Assembly: GCF_001570585.1 (NCBI RefSeq)
Contig: NZ_BBXF01000005.1
Span: 434,001-498,000, forward strand
Direction of reading: 5' to 3'
Source: Herbidospora daliensis
GTDB lineage: Bacteria; Actinomycetota; Actinomycetes; Streptosporangiales; Streptosporangiaceae
Length of the DNA stretch: 64,000 nucleotides
The position numbers and the translations under genes were made by a program. The notes below the pieces were generated by a model. The model was given only the letters and a program-made list of their open reading frames with translations, had not been told where the DNA came from and did not search any database. Shown in pieces: positions 37,156 to 45,087 of this stretch (the stretch's first letter is position 1; each line of letters starts with the position of its first letter).

Positions 37156-37218
37156 CTCGCGCTCGTCGTCGTCCTGATCGCCTCGGGACGGTTCGCTGCC
37201 GCGACGCCGCGGTCCTGA
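37156..37218 (+). pseudogene. Remnant of a CPBP protease 3' end
   Basis: The frame encodes L-A-L-V-V-V-L-I-A-S-G-R-F-A-A-A and ends at TGA 37216-37218. Over 40 bases (37156-37195) it matches 36 positions of 32326-32365, the end of the intact CPBP gene. Nothing else of the gene remains between the methyltransferase and the hydrolase. Confidence 0.7.
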
Positions 37219-37243
37219 CGGTGGTGGTCGCTACCATCGCGGC

Positions 37244-38086
37244 ATGATCGAGCTGGACGTCGAGCTGGCCGGGGGCCGCACGCTGCACGTGTACGACACC
37301 GGCCCCGCGACGAACGAGTCGCTGCCGGTGTTGTGGCATCACGGCACCCCCAACCTGGGAGCGCCGCCCGAGCCGCTCTTCGCCGCCGCCGACAGGCTGG
37401 GGTTGCGCTGGGTGTCGTTCGACCGGCCCGGCTACGGAGGGTCGGGCGTCGCGCCGGGGCGCACCGTCGCCTCGGTCGCCGCCGACGCGGCAGCCGTCGC
37501 CGACGCGCTCGGCCTCGGCCGGTTCGCCGTCGTGGGGTACTCCGGCGGCGGGACCTACGCCCTGGGGTGCGCCGCCGTCCTGGGTGATCGGGTCCGGGCG
37601 GTGGTGAGCCTGGCCGGCATCGCCCCCTACGGCGCCGACGGGCTCGACTGGTTCGCCGGGATGATCCCGTCCGGGGTGGCCGCCCTGGGAACGGCGGCGG
37701 CGGGCCGCGAGGTGCGGGCGGCGCTGGAGGAGTCGGGTTTCGCCTACGACTGCGAGTTCACCGCCGCCGACCTGGCCTTCTTCGAAGGGCCGTGGAGCTG
37801 GCTGGGGAAGGTGAGCGAGCCGGCCCTGGACGCCGGCCCCTACGGTCAGGTCGACGACGACGTCTCCTACACCCACCCCTGGGGCTGCGACCCGGCCACG
37901 ATCAGCGCCCCCGTCCTGCTCCTGCACGGCACCGCCGACCGGGTCGTCCCCGCCTCCCACGCCACGTGGCTGGCGGCCCACTGCCCGACGGCCGAACTCC
38001 GGCTCCGCGCCGACGACAGCCATTTCACCGTCGCCGGCCACGCCGAAGAGGGCCTGGACTGGCTCCATCGGCAGATCTCCGGCTGA
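37244..38086 (+). CDS. Alpha/beta hydrolase
   Basis: A 280-residue soluble hydrolase with oxyanion block W-H-H-G-T-P, nucleophile elbow V-G-Y-S-G-G-G, acid H-G-T-A-D-R-V-V-P and catalytic His in D-D-S-H-F-T-V. The substrate is unknown. A TACCAT hexamer ends six bases before the ATG. It is monocistronic. Confidence 0.88.
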   Translation: MIELDVELAGGRTLHVYDTGPATNESLPVLWHHGTPNLGAPPEPLFAAADRLGLRWVSFDRPGYGGSGVAPGRTVASVAADAAAVADALGLGRFAVVGYSGGGTYALGCAAVLGDRVRAVVSLAGIAPYGADGLDWFAGMIPSGVAALGTAAAGREVRAALEESGFAYDCEFTAADLAFFEGPWSWLGKVSEPALDAGPYGQVDDDVSYTHPWGCDPATISAPVLLLHGTADRVVPASHATWLAAHCPTAELRLRADDSHFTVAGHAEEGLDWLHRQISG

Positions 38087-38190
38087 CGTGATGCGCGCCG
38101 GTCACGACGTCGAAGACCATGTCACAACTCGCGGCTCTCCCCTGTCCCAGCTGACGTCCACAGACGAAACGACCAGGGGGAAACGATCAC

Positions 38191-39147
38191 ATGGAGACAC
38201 TCGATGAGCTGCGAGAGCACCTGCAGTGGGCGGTCGAGCTGGAGCACGCCACCCTCCCGCCCTACCTGTGCGCGCTCTACACCCTCGACCCGGAACGCAA
38301 CCCCGAGGCGGTGGACGTGGTCGGGAGCGTGTTCGCGGAGGAGATGCTGCACCTCACGCTGGCCGCCAACCTGCTGAACGCCGTGGGCGGCCGGCCCCGG
38401 CTCGACACGCCTGAAAACATGAAGCCGTTCCCGCGCACGCTGCCCCACGGCAACCTGACGTTGTCGCTGGAGCCGTTCGGCCCGGCGGCGCTGGAGAACT
38501 TCCTGCGCCTCGAAGCGCCCACGCCCGAAGGCACCCCGGCGCAGGCGGAAGGCTACGACACGATCGGCCAGTTCTACGCCGCGATCGAGAACGGCCTGCG
38601 CGTGTTGTGCGCCCGGCTGGGCGAGCAGGCCGTCTTCACCGGCGACCCCGCTCGCCAGATCGGCGCGAGCCACTTCCGCCACACGGCCGGCCGGCTGATC
38701 GCGGTCACCGACCTGGAGTCGGGACTGGCGGCGCTGGACGAGATCGTCGAACAGGGCGAGGGCCTGGCCCGCGACGAGGTCTGGGACGGCGACAAGGACG
38801 TCTTCCACCCCGAACGCGACGAGGTCGCCCACTACTACCGCTTCGTGGAGCTCAAGTCGGGCCGCCGCTACCAGCGCGGCGACACGCCGAACTCCGGCCC
38901 GACGGGCGACCCGATCACGGTCGACCCGGCGGGCGTCTACCCGATCACCACGACCGCCTCGTCGGAGGAGTTCAACCGGGCCTACCGCACCCTGCTCCAG
39001 GCCCTGGACGAGGCCCTCGACGGCGCCCCCCAGAAGATGGGCTCGGCCGTGGCCGCCATGTTCGCCGTCAAGGCGCAGGCCATGGCCCTGGTCGCCCAGG
39101 GCGCCCTGCCAGCCTTCGCCTACGTGCCCACAGCTCGGGTTCCCTAG
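38191..39147 (+). CDS. Ferritin-like (VioB-type domain) protein
   Basis: A 318-residue protein with a ferritin-like four-helix domain. Metal-ligand motifs are V-E-L-E-H-A-T-L-P-P-Y-L near the N terminus, E-E-M-L-H-L-T-L-A-A-N (about 50-60), and D-E-V-A-H-Y-Y-R-F (about 210). The family includes iminophenylpyruvate-dimer-related enzymes such as the VioB ferritin-like part and many stand-alone proteins of unknown oxidative role. The AGGGGGAAACG sequence before the ATG is a workable ribosome-binding site. No biosynthetic partner is encoded nearby. Confidence 0.85.
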   Translation: METLDELREHLQWAVELEHATLPPYLCALYTLDPERNPEAVDVVGSVFAEEMLHLTLAANLLNAVGGRPRLDTPENMKPFPRTLPHGNLTLSLEPFGPAALENFLRLEAPTPEGTPAQAEGYDTIGQFYAAIENGLRVLCARLGEQAVFTGDPARQIGASHFRHTAGRLIAVTDLESGLAALDEIVEQGEGLARDEVWDGDKDVFHPERDEVAHYYRFVELKSGRRYQRGDTPNSGPTGDPITVDPAGVYPITTTASSEEFNRAYRTLLQALDEALDGAPQKMGSAVAAMFAVKAQAMALVAQGALPAFAYVPTARVP

Positions 39148-39281
39148 CCGGCCCAGACGCGTGAGCCGCCGCGTTGTCGGACGCCTGGAGGACGTCGGCG
39201 GCCCAGTCGAGGCGGCGCCAGGCGACGTCCAGCACGTGGTGTTGCCGGTGGCGGAGGTCTTCTCACACCGAATGACGCCCG

Positions 39282-39746
39282 TCAGATCACGACGACCAGG
39301 AACGCCGTGAAGGCCAGGGTCGCGGCCACGAAACCCGGTGTGCGCCGGTTGACTCTGGCCTCCTGCCAGGAGCTGCGGACCAGGATGACCGCGACGACCA
39401 GCGCGGCTGCCAGGTGCACCCACGTGTTGGAGACGAGGAGCATCAGCAGGCCGAGCGCGAACACGGCGGGGCCTTCGCGGTAGCGGCCGAGCAGCGCCCA
39501 GACGACCGTGCCGGCCAGGAACATCGTGGAGACGTCTCCGTGGAGCAGTTGGGCGAGCAGACCGTCTTGCGCGTTGTAATAGCTGACCATCGAATAGAGG
39601 GAGTCCAGAGATCCGTCCGAATAGACGGAGTCCAGGGCTCCGTTGTACGCGACGGACGGTTGCGTCATCGAATAGATCCCGGTGCCCAGGAGCACCAGGA
39701 AGAGGCACAGAAGCACCTCGCCGGCCAGTTGCCGCGCGCGATCCAT
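39282..39746 (-). CDS. Small integral membrane protein, unknown function
   Basis: A 154-residue protein with four predicted helices and a polar loop after the first (about 28-70) rich in Ser, Tyr and Asp with a repeated S-V-Y-S-D-G-S-L-D-S-L-Y-S-M pattern. No family is recognised. A truncated copy is present at 35,772-36,140. It is divergent from a lipoprotein gene; the 260 bases between them show no clear motif. Confidence 0.8.
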   Translation of the reverse strand: MDRARQLAGEVLLCLFLVLLGTGIYSMTQPSVAYNGALDSVYSDGSLDSLYSMVSYYNAQDGLLAQLLHGDVSTMFLAGTVVWALLGRYREGPAVFALGLLMLLVSNTWVHLAAALVVAVILVRSSWQEARVNRRTPGFVAATLAFTAFLVVVI

Positions 39747-40006
39747 GGCGGCCTACGTCGTGCTCGGTAAATGAACGATCATGTGGCGAATGATTTCATG
39801 CGCAGTCCGGGTGTCAGACCGTCGTCCGCGCGGCTGGACCCGCCTGTTGCCCGGCGTTGAGGGCGAGTCGAACACCGGGCGGCTGATGCCGCCGAGGAGT
39901 CTGTTTCGGTGTTCTCTTCCTGAGTGGATCGGGAGCGTGGAGGCGGAGCCGTAAAAGAAACGGCTTTTCACCCTCGACGGCGGCGAGCGCTACGATCGGC
40001 GGTTCT

Positions 40007-40756
40007 ATGAGGAAAGGGCTGGCGGCGGCGCTGATCCTGCTTACGGCGGGGTGCGGGACGGAGATCCGGAACACGGCCGACGACTGCATCATGTTCGTCG
40101 AACGCGCCTACGGGGACACCCGGCCCGAGAACCGGGAGATGGCGTATCTGTGCAAGGCGCGGGAGATCCGTTACGGGTCGGCGCCGCCCGACGCGTATGT
40201 CCTGAAGGCCGGGCGGGCGGCCTGCCGGGACCGGGATTTCGGCGCGGACGACGCGGTCAGCCTGGTGTTCCTGTGCCCGGAGGCGGCCGTCGCCGTCGGC
40301 GGGGAGCGGCTGGTGTGGAAGGCCGCGCGGCACCGGGAGGAGGAAGCCCTCCGGCGGTACTCCGTGGCGGGGTCCTGCGAAGACCCGTGGCCGCAGGTGC
40401 GGAGCCGGACGTCGGTGACCGCCGCGGCGTTCGTCGACGGCGAGGGGTACCGGCTGGTCGACGCCGCCGGGATGGAACCCGATCACGGGGTGGCGGCGGT
40501 TCCGGTGGAGACGAGGAAGGGCGCGGTCTGCGTGACTGTGAAGACGTTCAGGGCGAAACCTTCTGGGCGGCCGAAGGGGTGGCGTGACGTCGTCGAAAGG
40601 GGGTTCCGGGCGGATGCCGGGGTGGTGAACCTCGCCGATTCCGATCTGGAACCCATTGAGGTCGGCGTCGGGTCGTGGAATTTGCGCGTCTGGAAACGGG
40701 GTGCTCCACCCAGGGAAGAGCACCTGATCCTGTTCTATCCCGAGCCGCCGCGATAG
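40007..40756 (+). CDS. Lipoprotein of unknown function
   Basis: A 249-residue protein with lipobox L-L-T-A-G-C at residues 12-17. The mature part has six further cysteines in a spaced pattern and no recognised domain. It is probably surface-exposed. A TACGAT hexamer lies ten bases before the ATG. It is monocistronic. Confidence 0.8.
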   Translation: MRKGLAAALILLTAGCGTEIRNTADDCIMFVERAYGDTRPENREMAYLCKAREIRYGSAPPDAYVLKAGRAACRDRDFGADDAVSLVFLCPEAAVAVGGERLVWKAARHREEEALRRYSVAGSCEDPWPQVRSRTSVTAAAFVDGEGYRLVDAAGMEPDHGVAAVPVETRKGAVCVTVKTFRAKPSGRPKGWRDVVERGFRADAGVVNLADSDLEPIEVGVGSWNLRVWKRGAPPREEHLILFYPEPPR

Positions 40757-40932
40757 GCGTGGCTCGCGCCTCTTCGAAACACCATAAGACCGCCGCACGT
40801 GCCCGGTGAACAGGTTCCCCCCAACGGGAATGGCGGTGTCGTTCATCGGCCGGAGGTCGGTGCTGAGGTGTTCACCTGAAGTCCGTTACCGTCTGGTCGG
40901 ATGATCACGGCGAGATGTGAGCGGAGAACCCG

Positions 40933-41643
40933 ATGAACGGCGAGCGCCTGTCCGATGAGGTCGTGCTGGGCATGGTGGCCCACCACTTGTCCGAGGCGAT
41001 GGGGAAGCCCTGGCAGGTCGAGGGCCGGCTGGCCAAGGGCCCCGGCACCCTGGGCGTCGTGCTCCGGCACACGCACCCCGATCACCCGGGTCACCTCGAC
41101 CTCGACTTCGTGCTAAACGTCGACCGGCCTGAGAGCACCACGATCACCGACTGCGTCGGGGGGTTCGGCGCGACCGTGGAGGAGGCCGTGACCCGCGCGA
41201 TCCGCGTGTGGCTCGACACCACCGGCAGCGCGGTGCTCGAACTGCTGGCGCAGAACGGCACCCTGGCCACGCACTTCTCCTCCGACGATCCCGACGGGTT
41301 CCCGGGGTGGCACTCCATTCACGGCGGGGTCGTCGGCTGGGGCGTCGGGGACGATCACCTGGCGGTGCAGGTCTGGGCCGCGGACAACGTGCTCCTGCCC
41401 GCGCTGGCTCCCGTTCTGCGCGGCGGGTTCGACCGCGATCACCTGATCGGCATCAAGGTGATCTTCGGGGGCGGCCACGGCCCGGGCGGTCTCGACGAGA
41501 CCGCCGAGGTCCGCGTCGACGGGGTGCGCCACGAGGCGGCTTCGCAACTGCTGGCGGGTCTCGGCTGGCCCCGCCCGGCCGACGGGATGTCCTATGCCCG
41601 GACGTTCATGCTGCTCGTGCACCGCGAGGACGGCGGCACATGA
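40933..41643 (+). CDS. DUF6348 family protein
   Basis: A 236-residue soluble protein with the family blocks H-P-G-H-L-D-L-D-F, D-C-V-G-G-F-G-A-T and G-W-H-S-I-H-G-G-V-V-G-W-G. Members are often linked to polymorphic-toxin or immunity-like loci, but no toxin is seen here and function is unknown. GCGGAGAACCCG precedes the ATG. Confidence 0.8.
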   Translation: MNGERLSDEVVLGMVAHHLSEAMGKPWQVEGRLAKGPGTLGVVLRHTHPDHPGHLDLDFVLNVDRPESTTITDCVGGFGATVEEAVTRAIRVWLDTTGSAVLELLAQNGTLATHFSSDDPDGFPGWHSIHGGVVGWGVGDDHLAVQVWAADNVLLPALAPVLRGGFDRDHLIGIKVIFGGGHGPGGLDETAEVRVDGVRHEAASQLLAGLGWPRPADGMSYARTFMLLVHREDGGT

Positions 41644-41743
41644 CCACGGCCGCCGAACCCGTGACGGCACCATGACCGGCGGCACTTATCCGGACACGCC
41701 CCCGCTCCTACCGTCGGAATCCCCCGATCAAGGAGCCTCCCCC

Positions 41744-42301
41744 ATGTCCCTTCTCCGGTTGGGCGTCGTCTGCGGCGTCGTCATGGCCCTGTCCGTCGGC
41801 ATCCCGGGCGCCGTCGAGGCGTTCACCGGCGAGACGACGGTCACCAGCCTCGTCATCGGCCTCGGCGCCGCGTTCGGCCCGCCCGCGCTCACCGCCTTCC
41901 ACCTGCGCCAGAGCGAGGTCTCGGGCCGGTTCGGCGAGATCGCCTACGCCGTCAACCTGATCGGCCTCACCCTGTTCGCCGGCATCGCCTTCGCGCTCAA
42001 CGTGGTCGTCTTCTTCCTCGACGGCACGGTCACGCGGGAACTCCTCACCGGCCCCACGAAGATCGTCCTGCTCGCCGGCACGGCCGTGTTCGTGGCGGGT
42101 ACGGTCCTGTTCTCCGTCGCGATGCTGCGCGCGGGCGTGTTCCCGAAGGTCCCCGCCGCCGCCTACGGCGTCACGCTGACGGCGCTCGCGGCCGGCGCGT
42201 CGCTGCCCGACAGCCCGTTCACGAGTCTGCTGCACGTCCTGGTCGCCGTGACGCTCATCTGGTTGTCGTTGTCGGTGCGACGGTATGCGGACCGACCGTA
42301 G
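41744..42301 (+). CDS. Small multi-helix membrane protein
   Basis: A 185-residue protein with six predicted helices. AAGGAG at eight bases fixes the start at 41744 although the frame is open further up. It ends ten bases before the histidine kinase ATG and is therefore in one transcription unit with the two-component pair, as target or signal partner. I do not recognise the family. Confidence 0.78.
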   Translation: MSLLRLGVVCGVVMALSVGIPGAVEAFTGETTVTSLVIGLGAAFGPPALTAFHLRQSEVSGRFGEIAYAVNLIGLTLFAGIAFALNVVVFFLDGTVTRELLTGPTKIVLLAGTAVFVAGTVLFSVAMLRAGVFPKVPAAAYGVTLTALAAGASLPDSPFTSLLHVLVAVTLIWLSLSVRRYADRP

Positions 42302-42311
42302 TCTTTCGGAC

Positions 42312-43379
42312 ATGCCCCTGTCCCGTCCGGTGCCGTGGGTGTCGCCGGTCCTCTACGGCGCGGTCCTTCTCGCGGGGGTGTACGCCTGGCTCGCCGGGCT
42401 GGGCGACACCCGGCCCGTCCCGTTCGTCGCGGGGCTGGCGGCGCTGACCCTCCTCGACCGGTGGGAGCACCGGGTCGACCCGGTGCTGCTGCTGGTCGTG
42501 CGGGTGGCGTTGTTCACGCTGGTCGCCTCGGCCGACGGGGCCGGGTTGTCGCGGGTGCTGTTCGTGCTGGTGCCGTTCACGGCCTACTTCGCGTTCGGGC
42601 GGAGGGTGTCCGTGGCGCTCGCCGTCGCCTGTGTCGTGGTGCTGGTGGCGGCCGGGCTGGTCCGCGACCCGCGCTGGCTGGCCGACGCCGCGCAGGTGTC
42701 CGACCTGCTGATGTTCTGCGTGGGGCTGGTGCTGGCGGTGACCATGGCGGCGGTCGCGGTCGAGGAGCGCAGGGCGCGCGGGGAACTGGCCGCCGCGGCG
42801 GCGACGGCCGAACGCGTCCGGGTCGCCCGAGACGTCCACGACGACCTCGGGCACCACCTGACCGCGATCGTGGTGCTGCTGGAGAAGGCCACCGCGTTCC
42901 GCGGCCTCGACGCCGAGGCGGCCGACCGGGCGGTCGCCGACGCGCACGGCTCGGCGCGGCGGGCGCTGGAGGACGTGCGGCGCTCGGTGCGCACCCTGCG
43001 CGAGCCCTTCCGCCTCCAAGAGGCGCTGTCGGCCCTGGTCGACGGGCAGACCGATGTGGTTCTCCAGTTCTCCGGCGACGAGGGCGGCCACGATCCGGCG
43101 GCGTTGCGGGCGCTCTACCGGGCGGCGCAGGAGGGCATCACGAACGCCCGCCGGCACGCCCGCGCCACGCGCGTGTCGGTCGTCGCGTCGCTCGACCGGC
43201 GGGCCGCGCAGCTGGTGGTAAGTGACGACGGGCGCGGGTTCACGCCCGGGAGCGAGGGCTACGGGCTGCTCGGCATGCGCGAGCGGGTCGAGCTCGCCGG
43301 GGGCCGCCTCGACATCGGCGCGCCGCCCGGCGGGGGCACCCGGCTCACCGTCACCGTCCCCCGCGGGGGCGCGGCGTGA
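42312..43379 (+). CDS. NarL-type sensor histidine kinase
   Basis: A 355-residue kinase. About four hydrophobic helices (15-140) form the sensor; then come HisKA_3 with R-D-V-H-D-D-L-G-H-H (His176 acceptor), N-box Q-E-G-I-T-N-A-R-R-H and G-box G-Y-G-L-L-G-M-R-E-R-V. A TAGTCT hexamer overlapping the upstream stop ends seven bases before the ATG, so internal leaderless initiation is possible. The end overlaps the regulator gene. Confidence 0.92.
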   Translation: MPLSRPVPWVSPVLYGAVLLAGVYAWLAGLGDTRPVPFVAGLAALTLLDRWEHRVDPVLLLVVRVALFTLVASADGAGLSRVLFVLVPFTAYFAFGRRVSVALAVACVVVLVAAGLVRDPRWLADAAQVSDLLMFCVGLVLAVTMAAVAVEERRARGELAAAAATAERVRVARDVHDDLGHHLTAIVVLLEKATAFRGLDAEAADRAVADAHGSARRALEDVRRSVRTLREPFRLQEALSALVDGQTDVVLQFSGDEGGHDPAALRALYRAAQEGITNARRHARATRVSVVASLDRRAAQLVVSDDGRGFTPGSEGYGLLGMRERVELAGGRLDIGAPPGGGTRLTVTVPRGGAA

Positions 43380-44017
43380 ACGAGCGGCCGGTGCGGGTGC
43401 TGGTCGCCGACGACCAGGGGCTGATCAGGGAGGCCATCGCGTCGCTGCTCGGCGTCCAGCCCGGCATCACCGTGGCCGGCACGGCGGCCGACGGCCACGA
43501 GGCGGTCGAGCGGGCGGTCGCGCTGCGGCCCGACGTCGTGCTGATGGACGTGCGCATGCCGCGCATGGACGGGGTGCGGGCCGTCGCCGCGCTCCGCGAC
43601 CGCGCGCCGGAGGTCCGCGTGGTCATGCTGACGACGTTCGACGACGAGGAGTACGTCCTGGAGGCGCTGCGCGCCGGCGCCATCGGCTACCTGCTGAAAG
43701 ACCTGCCCGTACGGGACCTCGCGGCGGCCGTGCGGCTCGCGCACGCCGGCGTCACCCAGCTCGACCCGGCCGTCACCGCCCGCCTGGTGGCCTCGGGCGG
43801 CGTCCGGGCCCCGGAGGGGCGGGTGCCGCTGACGGCGCGGGAGCTCGACGTGCTGCGGCTGGTGGCCGGCGGGGCGTCGAACCGGGAGATCGCCGACCGG
43901 CTCTACCTCAGCGAGGGCACGGTGAAGAATCACATCTCGCGCATCCTGCAGCGGCTCGGCCTGCGCGACCGCACCCAGGCGGCGGTCTACGCCCGTGACC
44001 ACGGCCTGCTGCCCTGA
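43376..44017 (+). CDS. NarL-type response regulator
   Basis: A 213-residue regulator. The receiver has D-D acidic pair at V-A-D-D-Q, phospho-acceptor Asp58 in V-L-M-D-V-R-M-P and Lys in L-L-K-D-L; the output domain has L-T-A-R-E-L-D-V-L and E-G-T-V-K-N-H-I-S. GTG start within the kinase 3' end (GTGA overlap) couples translation. It is the partner of the preceding kinase. Confidence 0.93.
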   Translation: MNERPVRVLVADDQGLIREAIASLLGVQPGITVAGTAADGHEAVERAVALRPDVVLMDVRMPRMDGVRAVAALRDRAPEVRVVMLTTFDDEEYVLEALRAGAIGYLLKDLPVRDLAAAVRLAHAGVTQLDPAVTARLVASGGVRAPEGRVPLTARELDVLRLVAGGASNREIADRLYLSEGTVKNHISRILQRLGLRDRTQAAVYARDHGLLP

Positions 44018-44019
44018 CT

Positions 44020-44997
44020 TCAGACCAGGCCCCGCCGCCGGGCCTGGACGCCCGCCTGGAACCGGGTCTCGGCGTTGAGCTCGTCGAACAGGTGCCGCAA
44101 CCGGCGGCGCAGGCTGCGCGGGCTGGTGCCGAACTGGCGGGCGATCGCGTCGTCCTTGAGCCCGGCCGCCAGCAGGGCCAGCAGACGGCGCTCCTCCGGC
44201 GCGAGGTCCCCGGCCGGTTCCGGCGCCGACACGGGCGCGGCGGCCTGCGGGTACATCGGCACCGCCTCGCGCCACATGCGCTCGAACAGCTCCACCAGCG
44301 CCACCACCATCGTGGAACCCCGGATCAGCACGCTGCGGCTCAACGGCTGGTGCAGGTGAAGGTGCAGCGGCATGATCGCCACCCGCTGGTCGGCCAGCAC
44401 CATCTTGAACGGCAGGCCCGGCAGCACCCGCGCCTCCTCCCCCACCTGGAGCATCGTGTCCAGCTGGTCGAGCGCGCCCTCGTGCTGGAGGGCCTCGGGC
44501 GCGTAGATGGTGCGGTAGCGCACGCCGTCGCGCAGCCGGTCGCTCTGGACGGGGTTGCGGTAGTCGAGCACGTACGGCGGCCGGTCGAAGGTGAGCACCT
44601 CGTCCTTGGCCTCCTGCTGCACCTGCCGGTACCACCGGGCGAGCACCTCCGGACCGGCCAGCACCTCGAACTGGCCGATGTCGTCGGGGTCCTGGCCGAC
44701 GGCGCGGAAGGCGGTCTCCAGCTCCTCGGCCGTGTCGGTGATGCGGTCGAGCTCCCCCTGCAGGCCGCGCACGAGCGACCGGATCGCGGTCCCCGGGCTG
44801 GTCGCCGTCCAGCGGGGCGAGCGGCCCCACAACCGGTTGATCAGCCCCTTGGCCTGAAGCCTGGTCAGCGACGACTGGATGCGACCCGAACTCTCGCCGC
44901 TCCGGGCCACGAGCTCCTGCACCGTGATGCCGGGAGAGGCCAGCACCGCCCGGTAGATCCGTTCGTCGAACGCGCCGATGCCCAGCACCTCAAGCAT
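44020..44997 (-). CDS. TrmB-type and LuxR-type helix-turn-helix regulator
   Basis: A 325-residue regulator. The N-terminal winged helix (about 1-75) is TrmB-like: Y-R-A-V-L-A-S-P-G-I-T-V-Q-E-L-V and L-T-R-L-Q-A-K-G-L-I. The C terminus has a LuxR-like motif A-L-L-A-A-G-L-K-D-D-A-I-A-R-Q-F-G-T-S-P-R-S-L-R-R-R. Such proteins are commonly divergent from S8 peptidase genes in actinomycetes, as here, and likely control them. ATG 44997 is preferred to 45057; a CATGAT hexamer ends six bases upstream. Confidence 0.85.
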   Translation of the reverse strand: MLEVLGIGAFDERIYRAVLASPGITVQELVARSGESSGRIQSSLTRLQAKGLINRLWGRSPRWTATSPGTAIRSLVRGLQGELDRITDTAEELETAFRAVGQDPDDIGQFEVLAGPEVLARWYRQVQQEAKDEVLTFDRPPYVLDYRNPVQSDRLRDGVRYRTIYAPEALQHEGALDQLDTMLQVGEEARVLPGLPFKMVLADQRVAIMPLHLHLHQPLSRSVLIRGSTMVVALVELFERMWREAVPMYPQAAAPVSAPEPAGDLAPEERRLLALLAAGLKDDAIARQFGTSPRSLRRRLRHLFDELNAETRFQAGVQARRRGLV

Positions 44998-45050
44998 GCG
45001 ACGATCATGGCCATTTCCGGCGGCTGCCGCAATAGGCCACACGAGCACCA

Positions 45051-45080
45051 TTGGCACCAGTGTTAACAGACAGTTAGAAA
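45051..45080 (+). promoter_or_regulatory. Leaderless promoter of the S8 peptidase with internal palindrome
   Basis: TTGGCA (45051-45056) and TAGAAA (45075-45080) are spaced by 18 bases, and the GTG start follows after seven bases. The palindrome TGTTAACA (45061-45068) lies in the spacer and is a candidate operator for the divergent regulator. Confidence 0.55.
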
Positions 45081-45087
45081 TCCTGTC

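Noticed and set aside
39148-39281. A minus-strand stretch encoding R-H-R-Q-H-H-V-L-D-V-A-W-R-R-L-D-W-A-A-D
   Set aside because: It looks like a possible gene fragment, but it is short, has no matching paralogue in the window, and I could not identify it.
40933-41643. DUF6348 gene considered as an immunity gene of a toxin system
   Set aside because: No toxin, secretion or recombination-hotspot gene is adjacent, so the link rests on family gossip rather than on this sequence.
33021-44017. LAL regulator, methyltransferase and two-component genes considered as a biosynthetic gene cluster
   Set aside because: No synthase, carrier protein or terpene/peptide core enzyme is encoded in this stretch; gene orientations alternate.
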